From: Spirochaetaceae bacterium | Lineage (GTDB): Bacteria > Spirochaetota > Spirochaetia > Treponematales > Breznakiellaceae | Direction: 5' to 3' | NCBI GenBank assembly: GCA_031257135.1 | Contig: JAIRPH010000101.1 | Location: 1-18,482 of the forward strand | Length of the DNA: 18,482 nt | Shown here: in pieces, positions 1 to 7,242 of the stretch | Numbering within the stretch: position 1 is the stretch's first letter | How the letters are laid out: each line of letters starts with the position of its first letter | Position numbers and translations under genes: made by a program | The notes under the pieces: generated by a model | The model's database searches: none | What the model saw: the letters and a program-made list of their open reading frames with translations, nothing else | Told to the model about the DNA's origin: nothing

Positions 1-177
1 AATGTCGGCGCGTATCACGCCGGCTCGAATCCGAACATTGACGAAGCCATTCAGAAACACGAGGCTATTGAAACCTTTCTCAGGCAGGAGACTGACGAAA
101 AATCCGCGCTCGAAGACACCCTTGCGGGATTGGCGCGCATCTCCGGGCATCCTATCCCCGAAGAAGAAATCGCCTAA
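1..177 (+). CDS. fliI: Flagellar export ATPase FliI, C-terminal fragment
   Basis: The open frame runs in from the left edge and stops with TAA at 175-177, giving 58 residues. It contains GAYHAGSNPNIDEAI followed by a FLRQ motif and an acidic tail. This matches the end of FliI-type ATPases, where 'GAY..GS.P..D.AI......FL.Q' is conserved. FliI hydrolyses ATP at the cytoplasmic face of the flagellar type III export apparatus. The catalytic domain lies outside the window, so the call rests on the C-terminus alone; a related type III secretion ATPase is a less likely alternative. In many flagellar operons fliJ follows directly; here no fliJ-like gene is seen and an AT-rich spacer begins. A different-frame reading from position 2 is a shadow. 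Confidence 0.72.
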   Translation, partial: NVGAYHAGSNPNIDEAIQKHEAIETFLRQETDEKSALEDTLAGLARISGHPIPEEEIA

Positions 178-282
178 AATAAATCCGGTTATGCGCTATT
201 TTCCCTTAAATTTTTCTCAAAAATCCTCTAAATGGCTTGATAAAAAAAATAAAAATAGGCTTATTATAATGGAGATTAAATT

Positions 283-804
283 ATGGCTTTGTTAATCGTT
301 TCTTTTGTTTTAAACATTATTCCCATTATTGTTGTACCAATGCTGTATACCAATATACCCAATACTATTTCCGCATACGTCGATTTTATGGGAAAGGTAA
401 TGATTTCAGTGGAAAAGACAAAATTACAATTTTTCGTCTGCCTTTTTATGGGAATAATATTTTCAACGGTTTGTTTAATAATGTATACGGTAAAATTACC
501 GGCTTTAAAACAGAAGTATAATAAAATTATATGGTCAATACTCGCATTGATTGGGGCTTTAAAAATGGCACGCCCGCCATCTGTGGCGGACGCTTCGGAA
601 GGGATTTTAGTTCGCATAACAGACTGGATTGTATACGCTTCCTTGACTCGCGGCGGTTCGGGATGTAGCGGCTGGGTCATTCTCACACCGCCCTATATCC
701 ACGTTTTTGCGCTCTATATTGTACCGTCCCAGGTGCTTACCTTTTCCTTTTTCAACTCTTCCTCGTCAAACCAGCGGGAAGTGACCGCCTTAGTTTCGGT
801 GTAA
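283..804 (+). CDS. Small hydrophobic membrane ORF, probably truncated or chimeric
   Basis: The ATG at 283 follows a good ribosome site (GGAG at 271-274). The first ~95 residues hold three hydrophobic stretches, roughly residues 2-22, 48-70 and 83-95. The segment 'YTNIPNTISAYVDFMGK' after the first helix vaguely resembles DUF1648-type proteins, which carry an 'iP.h....G' motif after helix 1; this is a weak similarity. From about position 565 the sequence switches abruptly from very AT-rich to GC-rich, the protein becomes non-hydrophobic, and the frame runs 91 bp into the 3' end of the opposing iolA gene. I infer that the original gene ended or was disrupted near 565 and that the remaining ~75 residues are not native. 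The opposite-strand frame at 276-686 is probably a shadow. No function is assigned. Confidence 0.38.
   Translation: MALLIVSFVLNIIPIIVVPMLYTNIPNTISAYVDFMGKVMISVEKTKLQFFVCLFMGIIFSTVCLIMYTVKLPALKQKYNKIIWSILALIGALKMARPPSVADASEGILVRITDWIVYASLTRGGSGCSGWVILTPPYIHVFALYIVPSQVLTFSFFNSSSSNQREVTALVSV
574..589. repeat. GC-rich hairpin at the composition switch
   Basis: Six-bp arms CCGCCA/TGGCGG enclose a 4-nt loop. It lies exactly where AT-rich sequence gives way to GC-rich sequence between the small membrane ORF and the 3' end of the iol operon. Read on the minus strand it lies downstream of iolA, but the T-run comes about 8 nt after the stem, so it is at best a poor intrinsic terminator. It may belong to a dispersed intergenic repeat; I cannot test copy number from this window. 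Confidence 0.3.
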
Positions 805-2216
805 AAGCGGTAGCCGTCTTTGCCCAAGCAGTGGAGGTCGCCGAAAAAAGAGCGTTTGTGACCGGTAAAGGGGAACATACCGATAGGAACCGGGATGCCG
901 ACGTTGATCCCGACCATGCCGCCGTCGGTGTATCGAGCGAATTGACGGGCGTAGTAGCCGTTTTGCGTGAAAATCACCGAGCCGTTGGCAAAAGGATTGG
1001 CGTTCATCAAGGCAAGCCCTTCTTTGAAATCCTTTACCCGCTTGACGCAGAGTACGGGACCGAAAACCTCGTTGTCCCCAACGGTCATACCGGGCTTAAC
1101 GTGATCCAGAATGGTAGGTCCAATATAGAAGCCTTTCTCAAAGCCCGGAACCTTGACGCCCCGACCGTCAAGTACGGCTTTCGCTCCCTCGTCGATGCCT
1201 TTCTGTATCCAGTTTTCCACGAAGTTTTTGTGTCCTTCGTTTACCACTGGTCCCAGGACGGTAGTCTTATCGTAGGCTGGACCGACTTTGATCTGCTTGG
1301 CTTTTTCCACGATAGCCGCCACGAGCTTATCCGCGATGCTTTCCTGTACCGCAATCACCGGCAGAGCCATACAACGCTCGCCCGCGCACCCGAAGGAAGC
1401 GTTGATGATGCCCGCGGCGGTTCGGCTGATAGGCGCGTCTTCCAGTACCAGCGCGTGATTTTTGGCTTCGCAGAGGGCTTGTACTCGTTTACCGTTTTTG
1501 GCGGCGTTCTGGTACACGTGCAGACCGACCGCGGTAGAGCCGACAAAGCTGACGCCTTTGATGTCCGGGTGAGCGAGGAATATCTCCGCTTCGTTACGCG
1601 AACAGGTGACGACATTGATAACCCCGTTGGGCAGTCCGGCTTCCTTGTAGAGTTCCGCTATACGCAGACAGCTCTGAGGAGTAAAGGTCGCGGCTTTGAT
1701 AACAATGGTATTGCCGCAGGCGATGCAGATAGGCGTCATCCAGCCCATAGGGATCATGGCGGGGAAGTTAAACGGCACAATTCCGGCGAATACTCCTACC
1801 GGTTCCCGGTACAATACCGTGTCAAAGCCGCTTGAAGCGTCCGCAAGGCTTTCGCCCATCAGCAGAGAGGGAGCGGCAATAGCCTGCTCGGTGCCTTCTT
1901 TCGCTTTCAGCACGTCTCCCTGAGCTTCTTCCCAAGCCTTGCCGTTTTCAAAGGCTACCAGATGAGTAAGCTCCTCCATGTGCTGATCCAATAAATCCCG
2001 CAGTTTATAAAGTATCTGCACCCGCTTTGCCGCCGGCGTCGCTGACCATCCGGGGAAAGCCGCTTTCGCCGAGGCGATGGCTTGCTCCACCTCTTCTTTG
2101 GTACAGCAAGGCACTTTGGCGATTACCTCGCCGGTACTGGGATTGTAGGCGTCGTTATAGGTATCTGTTTTGGATTCAACAAACTGCCCGTTGATAAACA
2201 ATTTCAATTTTTTCAT
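714..2216 (-). CDS. iolA: Malonate/methylmalonate-semialdehyde dehydrogenase (CoA-acylating)
   Basis: This 500-aa protein, the usual family length, is a CoA-dependent aldehyde dehydrogenase. In inositol breakdown it oxidises malonate semialdehyde with NAD+ and CoA to acetyl-CoA plus CO2 in the cytosol. Visible family marks are PFNFPAMIP at 148-156, the nucleotide-binding FVGSTAVG around 224-231, AKNH at 251-254, and the catalytic thiol Cys282 in GERCMA. As in MMSDH, the conserved general-base glutamate of ordinary aldehyde dehydrogenases is not at its normal position (the residues are LCEAKNH). It is the last gene of the iolB-D-E-transaldolase-iolA operon and starts 10 bp after the transaldolase-like gene; an AAGGAGAA overlapping that gene's stop, or AAGGAAG nearer the start, can serve as ribosome site. 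The same family also acts in valine catabolism (MmsA), but the neighbours make IolA much more likely. Confidence 0.93.
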   Translation of the reverse strand: MKKLKLFINGQFVESKTDTYNDAYNPSTGEVIAKVPCCTKEEVEQAIASAKAAFPGWSATPAAKRVQILYKLRDLLDQHMEELTHLVAFENGKAWEEAQGDVLKAKEGTEQAIAAPSLLMGESLADASSGFDTVLYREPVGVFAGIVPFNFPAMIPMGWMTPICIACGNTIVIKAATFTPQSCLRIAELYKEAGLPNGVINVVTCSRNEAEIFLAHPDIKGVSFVGSTAVGLHVYQNAAKNGKRVQALCEAKNHALVLEDAPISRTAAGIINASFGCAGERCMALPVIAVQESIADKLVAAIVEKAKQIKVGPAYDKTTVLGPVVNEGHKNFVENWIQKGIDEGAKAVLDGRGVKVPGFEKGFYIGPTILDHVKPGMTVGDNEVFGPVLCVKRVKDFKEGLALMNANPFANGSVIFTQNGYYARQFARYTDGGMVGINVGIPVPIGMFPFTGHKRSFFGDLHCLGKDGYRFYTETKAVTSRWFDEEELKKEKVSTWDGTI

Positions 2217-2226
2217 GTGGACTTCC

Positions 2227-3306
2227 TTATTCTCCTTTTAGGTCGGGATCGCTGATCATGATGCTCCGCACGATTCCGGCAAGTTCATCATAACTCTTGA
2301 GGAAGGCAAGCAGGGTCCGGCGGGTTGCGCCGAAACCATCGAATTCAGCGGGAGTCATGCCTTTCTCGTCGTAAGCGCGGCGGAAATCGGGGAATTTCTT
2401 TTCCAGCTCCGCGATAATTTTGGGGTCTACCGGATCGCCGATGCGGTTCTTCACTTCCACATCGCTGGCGTTGAACTTCTGTTGCCACTCGTAAGGGATG
2501 GTCATGGACATATCGCCGCCGATAAACTCAGACCAGTGGAAATGATTGCGGTACGCCGCGTTGAGCAGGCGGGTCCGATAGCCACGTTCCTTAAAGAGAC
2601 GATAGGCTCTTTTCGCCGCGGCTACCCCAGCCCATTCCAGATAGCCCGGATCGGTGATAACGCCTTTCTTTGAAGCGATTATCTTGAGCCAATCGTCCAA
2701 ACGTCCTACCATAATCGTGCAGACCGGACTCATAAGGGAAACGTCCTTTCCTTCTTGTTCGCGCCGCTTGATGCCCCGCTCAACCGCTTCGGCTACGGCG
2801 ATGCACTGAGGCACGGTGAACGATACCGTAGCGTTGACGCTGACGCCTCGGTAAGATAATTCTTCGACGGCTTCAACTCCCGCTTTAGTAACCGGCAGTT
2901 TGATATTATTGTTGGGGTACAGCGTATCGAAGTAAACCGCCTGTTCTACGATTGATTTCACGTCCCGGTAGAACTTGGTGTTGGTCTGGATGGAAAGCCG
3001 TCCGTTTCTGCCTTTGCTCTTATCGTAGATGGGTTTGAGCAGTTTCGCGGCGTTCACGGTTATGGCTTCCACGGTTTTCCATGCGATGAAGTCCTCGTCA
3101 GCCGCGGGATGGTTCTTGATGAGTTCCGCAATTTTCGGCTTCCATGTTTCCAGTTCTTTTTTCAGAACCTGCCCTACGATAGTGGGATTGCTGGTGCCTC
3201 CGCTGGCGCCGTAACTGATGGCGTCAGTCAATTCGGCGACCGAGCAGGAATCGTTCCAAAACTCGGTGGGACTCTTTAACGTCATTTCTTGCAAGGCTTT
3301 ACTCAT
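2227..3306 (-). CDS. Transaldolase-family protein in place of IolC/IolJ
   Basis: At 359 aa this is longer than ordinary TalB (~316 aa) but aligns with it through the core. GGTSNPTI (36-43) corresponds to the 'DATTNPSLI' strand. NNIKLPVT (133-140) places Lys136 at the Schiff-base lysine. GVSVNATVSFTVPQ (154-167) matches 'GINCNLTLLFSFAQ', and the 200-205 region followed by YRTRLLNAAYRNHF matches 'GRILDW...GASFRN'. Asp19 in WNDSC may correspond to the catalytic Asp17 of TalB. Transaldolases transfer a dihydroxyacetone unit from a ketose to an aldehyde. The gene lies between iolE and iolA, where a kinase (IolC) and aldolase (IolJ) would be expected, and neither is present here. I infer that it splits 2-deoxy-5-keto-gluconate (or its phosphate) to malonate semialdehyde. 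A pentose-phosphate transaldolase is the alternative. Two GGAG-type ribosome sites precede the ATG. Confidence 0.8.
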   Translation of the reverse strand: MSKALQEMTLKSPTEFWNDSCSVAELTDAISYGASGGTSNPTIVGQVLKKELETWKPKIAELIKNHPAADEDFIAWKTVEAITVNAAKLLKPIYDKSKGRNGRLSIQTNTKFYRDVKSIVEQAVYFDTLYPNNNIKLPVTKAGVEAVEELSYRGVSVNATVSFTVPQCIAVAEAVERGIKRREQEGKDVSLMSPVCTIMVGRLDDWLKIIASKKGVITDPGYLEWAGVAAAKRAYRLFKERGYRTRLLNAAYRNHFHWSEFIGGDMSMTIPYEWQQKFNASDVEVKNRIGDPVDPKIIAELEKKFPDFRRAYDEKGMTPAEFDGFGATRRTLLAFLKSYDELAGIVRSIMISDPDLKGE

Positions 3307-3359
3307 AGTATTCTCCTAAATTTCTCCTAAAGGATTTTCACCGCGTACGCGATGAATGG

Positions 3360-4241
3360 TTATATTCCGGCTTTTTCCCGGATATACTTCCTCGCTTTGA
3401 TCGCGTATTCCAGCGGATTGGCTTTAGCGGGGTCCTGTTCAGCCTCTACCACTATCCAGCCGGCGTAATCCGCTTTTTTCAGCGCGGCGAATACCGGCGT
3501 AAAATCTACGCTCCCGTCTCCCGGCGTTGTGAAGACGCCGTTTTTTACCGCGGTAAGGAACGACCACTTCTCCGTCTCCGCCTGCCGGCGGATATGAGCG
3601 CGCATATCTTTGAGATGTACATGGCGGATGCGGCTTATCCACTTGTTCAGTACCGCTATGTGATCCTCTCCGGCAAAGACCAAGTGACCGGTATCGTATA
3701 ACAGCCCCAGCAGAGCGGGATCGGTATTATCCATAAGCCGATCAATCTCGGCGGCGGTCTGTACGCCGGTTCCCATGTGGTGATGAAAGGTAAGGCTCAT
3801 ACCCTTTTCGGCGGCGCGATTCCCCAGCTTGTTGAGTCCCTGACAGAGGCGTTTCCATTCATCTTCGGTGAAAAGAGGCTTTTCCTCGAAGATGCGCTTG
3901 TTCTGCCCCTGAATCGAGCGACCCTGCTCCGACGCTCCGATGACCCGAGCTCCCAGAGCGTGGAGAAAATCCCGATGTTTAATAAACTCCGCTTCCACCT
4001 CGGCGTAGGGTTTCGTGGTCAGAAAGGAACTGAACCATGCGTTGCAGACGGTAAGCCCTCGGAGTTTCAGCGCGTTGTTGAGGACCGCTGTGTCTTTGGG
4101 GTACTTGTTTCCGATCTCGGTTCCCTCAAATCCCGCGAGAGCCATTTCGCTGATAATCTGCTCGAAGGTATTTTCCGCGCCCAATTCCGGTAGATCGTCG
4201 TTGCACCAGCCGATAGGAGCTATTCCCAGTTTAACTGCCAT
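3360..4241 (-). CDS. iolE: Inosose dehydratase (2-keto-myo-inositol dehydratase)
   Basis: This 293-aa xylose-isomerase-like TIM-barrel protein eliminates water from 2-keto-myo-inositol to give 3D-3,5/4-trihydroxycyclohexane-1,2-dione. Family marks are the N-terminal 'LGIAPIGWCNDDLPELG', FHHHMGTGVQ (152-161), LYDTGHLVFAGED (181-193), RHVHLKD (206-212), GDGSVDF (241-247) and VVEAEQD (264-270). These supply the metal-binding Glu/Asp/His set and the IolE-specific histidine cluster. The length matches the family. It starts 9 bp after iolD, and its AAGGAG ribosome site overlaps the iolD stop, implying translational coupling. The 53-bp gap to the next gene is the largest within this operon. Confidence 0.95.
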   Translation of the reverse strand: MAVKLGIAPIGWCNDDLPELGAENTFEQIISEMALAGFEGTEIGNKYPKDTAVLNNALKLRGLTVCNAWFSSFLTTKPYAEVEAEFIKHRDFLHALGARVIGASEQGRSIQGQNKRIFEEKPLFTEDEWKRLCQGLNKLGNRAAEKGMSLTFHHHMGTGVQTAAEIDRLMDNTDPALLGLLYDTGHLVFAGEDHIAVLNKWISRIRHVHLKDMRAHIRRQAETEKWSFLTAVKNGVFTTPGDGSVDFTPVFAALKKADYAGWIVVEAEQDPAKANPLEYAIKARKYIREKAGI

Positions 4242-4250
4242 ATACGCTCC

Positions 4251-6113
4251 TTAAAACTTTCTCGTCTTGACGATTTCCGCGGACATCGCCTGAGCCGCGG
4301 CTTCCACTTCAGGATTGGCGGAAACCTGCGCGGTTCCAACCCGCCACCATGATTCGTAGCCGTAGGTCATGGACTTGGGCGTTACCTTCACGTCAATAAG
4401 TACCGGCTTATCCAGAGAACGGGCTTTCTCCATAGCGGTCCGCAGTTCAGCGGCGTTAGAGGCTTTCAACCCCACAGCCCCCCAGCTTTCCGCGTTTTTG
4501 GCGTAATCTACCGATACCAATGCCCCTTCCAGCCGGCCGCTCTGTTTATCTCTCGTTTTCCACTCGTTGCCGAAATGGATGATGCCCTGACTGTGTTGGA
4601 GATTGTCGATACAGTGAAAGCCGGTATTGTCCAAAACAACTACAATGATTTTCAGCCCTTCCTGAACGGCCGTGAGCAGTTCAGTATGAAGCATGGTATA
4701 GGCTCCGTCTCCCATGACCGCGACTACTTCCCGGTCAGGCTCGGCGATTTTCGCGCCTAATCCGGCGGCGACCTCGTAGCCCATGCAGGAAAAGCCGTAT
4801 TCCACATGGTAGGTGTCCCGGACCCGAGTCCGCCATACTCTCTGCATATCGCTCGGGATAGAGCCTGAGCCGGTTACTACGATGGCGTCCGGCGGAAGCA
4901 GACGCTCGTTCAATTCGCCCAGCGCGCGGACTTGGGCGAACCCCGCGGGGTCTTCCAGACGGTAGAGGCGGTCTACCTCGGCGTTCCATTCTTTTTTCAG
5001 GTCCCCGATTTTACCGCCCCAACCCGAGGTATATCCCGGCAGAGCGTCAATCAGAGCCTGAAGGGTGAGCTTCGCGTCGGCTACGATAGGTTCGCTGTTC
5101 ATTTTATACGCGTCAAAAGAAGCGATGTTGATCCCGACGAAACGAGCCGCAGGATTTTGGAAAATCCATTTTGAACACGTGGTAAAATCTCCCAGCCGGG
5201 TTCCTACCGCGATGACGAGGTCCGCTTCTTTAGCCGCCTTGTTTGCCGCAAGACTGCCGGTAGTTCCCAAGCCTGAAAGATTGCAGGGATGATCCCAAAG
5301 GACCGTTCCTTTTCCGGCTTGAGTCTCGCCGATTGGAATATGGAAGGTTTCGCAGAATTTTCCCAATTCGTCTGCCGCGCCGGAATAGCGTACGCCTCCG
5401 CCGCAGATTACCAGCGGTTTTTTGGCGGCTCGGATCATATCCGCGGTCCGCTGAATCTGTCCTTTAGTCGGAATCCGCCGTTCAAGGCGATGCACTCGCC
5501 GGACAAGAAATTCTTCGGGGTAATCGTATGCTTCGCCTTGCACATCTTGGGGCAGGGCTACTGTTACCGCGCCGGTTTCCGCGGGATCAGTGAGTACCCG
5601 AAACGCGTTGATCATGGCGATCATAAGCTGTTCAGGACGATTTACCCGATCCCAATACCGGCTGACCGCCCGAAACGCGTCGCTTGCGGTACTGGTATAA
5701 TCATGGGGCGTCTCTATCTGCTGTAGAACCGGGTCCGGCTGGCGGCAGGCGTAGGCGTCAGCCGGGAGAAACAGCGCCGGCAGGCGGTTCGCCGTAGCCG
5801 TCCCCGCGGCCGGCACCATATTCAGCGCGCCCGGACCGATTGAGCTGGTTACTGCCATGATGCGAAGGCGGTTATTCTGTTTGGCGTAGCCGATTGCCGT
5901 ATGTCCCGCGCCTTGCTCGGTTTTCGCCTGATAGAAACGCAGGCTGTGATCCCCCGCGGCAAGAGCCTCCCCGAGGCCGACCACAATGCCGTGTCCGAAT
6001 ATGCCGAATACGCCGTTGACGAATTTATGTTCTTTTCCGTCATATTCGAGGTACTGATTGTCTAAAAACCGTACCAGGGCTTGCGCCATAGTCAGCCGAA
6101 TTGTTTTTCCCAT
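4251..6113 (-). CDS. iolD: Trihydroxycyclohexane-1,2-dione acylhydrolase (ThDP enzyme)
   Basis: This 620-aa thiamine-diphosphate enzyme opens the cyclohexanedione ring produced by IolE to give 5-deoxy-D-glucuronate. It has the three-domain layout of the acetolactate-synthase superfamily. The N-terminal PYR domain carries the cofactor-activating Glu66 in KTEQGAGHTAIGYAK. A central domain with the FAD-fold remnant spans about residues 215-355. The C-terminal PP domain has the ThDP/Mg motif GDG at 468-470, ending at Asn496 in LDN. Length and sequence are typical of IolD. It lies 9 bp after iolB, with AAGGAG overlapping the iolB stop. No defects are seen. Confidence 0.95.
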   Translation of the reverse strand: MGKTIRLTMAQALVRFLDNQYLEYDGKEHKFVNGVFGIFGHGIVVGLGEALAAGDHSLRFYQAKTEQGAGHTAIGYAKQNNRLRIMAVTSSIGPGALNMVPAAGTATANRLPALFLPADAYACRQPDPVLQQIETPHDYTSTASDAFRAVSRYWDRVNRPEQLMIAMINAFRVLTDPAETGAVTVALPQDVQGEAYDYPEEFLVRRVHRLERRIPTKGQIQRTADMIRAAKKPLVICGGGVRYSGAADELGKFCETFHIPIGETQAGKGTVLWDHPCNLSGLGTTGSLAANKAAKEADLVIAVGTRLGDFTTCSKWIFQNPAARFVGINIASFDAYKMNSEPIVADAKLTLQALIDALPGYTSGWGGKIGDLKKEWNAEVDRLYRLEDPAGFAQVRALGELNERLLPPDAIVVTGSGSIPSDMQRVWRTRVRDTYHVEYGFSCMGYEVAAGLGAKIAEPDREVVAVMGDGAYTMLHTELLTAVQEGLKIIVVVLDNTGFHCIDNLQHSQGIIHFGNEWKTRDKQSGRLEGALVSVDYAKNAESWGAVGLKASNAAELRTAMEKARSLDKPVLIDVKVTPKSMTYGYESWWRVGTAQVSANPEVEAAAQAMSAEIVKTRKF

Positions 6114-6122
6114 AGTATCTCC

Positions 6123-6932
6123 TTATCTGGCGGGTTGCCAAATGTTGTTTTCGCCGCCTGTCACCCACTTGTGTTCATCTGCAAAGATAGGCGTATTGGT
6201 CGCCGGTCCGTAATGAGCGCCGTCGAGGTGTCTAATCGCCCAGAGATACCACATAGCGTACCCCGGGGCGGTAACGTGGGGATGAACCTCGCCTTCTCTG
6301 ATGAGGATGGTGTCCTTATCTTTGATGATATAAGGCGTATCGCCGATTGCGGTGAGTCCGAATCCCTGTTCAGGCAGGAACCGGTAATGATATATCTCCG
6401 GCTGAGGGTGATGATGAGGCGGATAGCTTGACCACTTGCCCGGTACGCCGATGACCTCGCCGATGACCAAGTTTGACTCGCTACGATTGGCGTCGTCAAA
6501 ACAGGTCCGCACGATGCGGGTTGAGGTTTCCCGCATGGTTCCCTCCCCGCGGAATTCACTGCGGCATTCTTCGGGGGTGTAGAGCTTGGACGCAAAGTCT
6601 TTGGGGTTATCGGTTGCGGTATAGTAAAATTCCGCCCCGCGGCTTCCCGCTTTGAGGGACACCGTATTGTTTCGGGGAACCGAAAGGCACCAGGGCGAAT
6701 AATCGAACAGGTTCGGTCTTTCGATGGTTTGCCGTCCGCCGTCCCAAGCGATTTCCGCTAATCCCCGGGCGAGGAGCCAACATTGCTCGTCGGTTTTGCT
6801 GGAAGATGTCCACTCTTCCCCCGGCTTGAGAACCAAGACGCCGAAATCCATAAGCATATCCGCGGTAGGTCCGCTTCGGCTTACTAAGGCTGTATACCCT
6901 CGGGAAAAAGGGGGTTTATGATGGAACTGCAT
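6123..6932 (-). CDS. iolB: 5-deoxy-glucuronate isomerase
   Basis: A 269-aa two-cupin protein of usual family length, the first gene of the minus-strand inositol operon. It isomerises 5-deoxy-D-glucuronate to 2-deoxy-5-keto-D-gluconate in the cytosol. The metal-binding cupin motif is visible as PPHHHPQPEIYHYRF (171-185), with the second cluster at GEVHPHV (214-220) and the conserved YAMWYLWAIRH (225-235). The start at 6932 is supported by AAGGAG 8 nt upstream. Transcription probably starts near 7005 from the promoter at 7012-7040, so a 25-bp palindrome lies in the untranslated leader. Confidence 0.94.
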   Translation of the reverse strand: MQFHHKPPFSRGYTALVSRSGPTADMLMDFGVLVLKPGEEWTSSSKTDEQCWLLARGLAEIAWDGGRQTIERPNLFDYSPWCLSVPRNNTVSLKAGSRGAEFYYTATDNPKDFASKLYTPEECRSEFRGEGTMRETSTRIVRTCFDDANRSESNLVIGEVIGVPGKWSSYPPHHHPQPEIYHYRFLPEQGFGLTAIGDTPYIIKDKDTILIREGEVHPHVTAPGYAMWYLWAIRHLDGAHYGPATNTPIFADEHKWVTGGENNIWQPAR

Positions 6933-6977
6933 TGATTCAACTCCTTTTCATAGGCTGAAATATACGGGACCCGGTAT

Positions 6978-7002
6978 TCTGAAATTTTCAGAAAATTTCA
7001 GA
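6978..7002. promoter_or_regulatory. 25-bp perfect palindrome, probable operator for the iolB operon
   Basis: Twelve-bp arms TCTGAAATTTTC and GAAAATTTCAGA flank a central A at 6990. A shorter palindrome (6977-6993) is nested inside it. It begins about 3 nt downstream of the predicted minus-strand transcription start, a position where a bound repressor would block transcription. The core GAAAWTTTC recurs in the 29-bp palindrome at 7131-7159 and beside three -35 boxes. The binding protein is unknown; the repeat differs from the ATAGACACGTAT sites near the LacI gene. Confidence 0.6.
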
Positions 7003-7011
7003 TGCAATTAA

Positions 7012-7040
7012 AGTATATCTTATAATTTTCAGGCTGTCAA
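7012..7040 (-). promoter_or_regulatory. Promoter of the iolB-iolD-iolE-tal-iolA operon
   Basis: On the minus strand the -35 TTGACA occupies 7035-7040 and the -10 TATACT occupies 7012-7017, with a 17-bp spacer. This is close to the sigma-70 consensus. The predicted start near 7005 leaves a leader of about 70 nt before iolB that contains the 6978-7002 palindrome. Confidence 0.65.
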
Positions 7041-7130
7041 AAGAATTCTGCATTTTTTTCCGCCTGATGCGTTTAAAATAGCGTAGCATACAAAACATAA
7101 AGCTGTCAATAGCTCAAAAGGAATATATAG

Positions 7131-7159
7131 AAAAGTATCTGAAAATTTCAGATACTTTT
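7131..7159. promoter_or_regulatory. 29-bp perfect palindrome in the divergent control region
   Basis: Fourteen-bp arms AAAAGTATCTGAAA and TTTCAGATACTTTT flank a single central A at 7145. It shares the inner TCTGAAAWTTTCAGA with the 6978-7002 palindrome; the two centres are 155 bp apart. It lies about 30 bp upstream of the -35 of the 7243 operon, so it could serve as an activator site, or pair with the first palindrome through DNA looping. No T-run follows, and it lies upstream of both transcription starts, so it is not a terminator. Confidence 0.6.
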
Positions 7160-7190
7160 TGAAAAATTTAAAAACTTGCGAAAATTTTTG

Positions 7191-7219
7191 TTGACACTCT
7201 TAAAAAACAGGTATATTCT
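7191..7219 (+). promoter_or_regulatory. Promoter of the UroD-ABC transporter-iolG operon
   Basis: TTGACA (7191-7196) and TATTCT (7214-7219) are separated by 17 bp. GAAAATTTT (7180-7188) ends 2 nt before the -35. The predicted start near 7226 gives a very short leader of about 17 nt before the ATG at 7243, with AGAGGAGA as ribosome site. Confidence 0.65.
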
Positions 7220-7242
7220 GTATTTTACCATAGAGGAGAAAT

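Noticed and set aside
831..1835. 334-aa open frame on the plus strand opposite iolA
   Set aside because: It is an antisense shadow of a strongly recognised dehydrogenase gene, has no ribosome site and no recognisable domain.
2227..3306. Housekeeping pentose-phosphate transaldolase by default
   Set aside because: The protein is ~40 residues longer than TalB and is translationally embedded in the iol operon where IolC/IolJ are expected; kept only as an alternative.
7131..7159. Reading the 29-bp palindrome as an intrinsic terminator
   Set aside because: It lies upstream of both divergent start sites, the stem is AT-rich, and no gene ends nearby.
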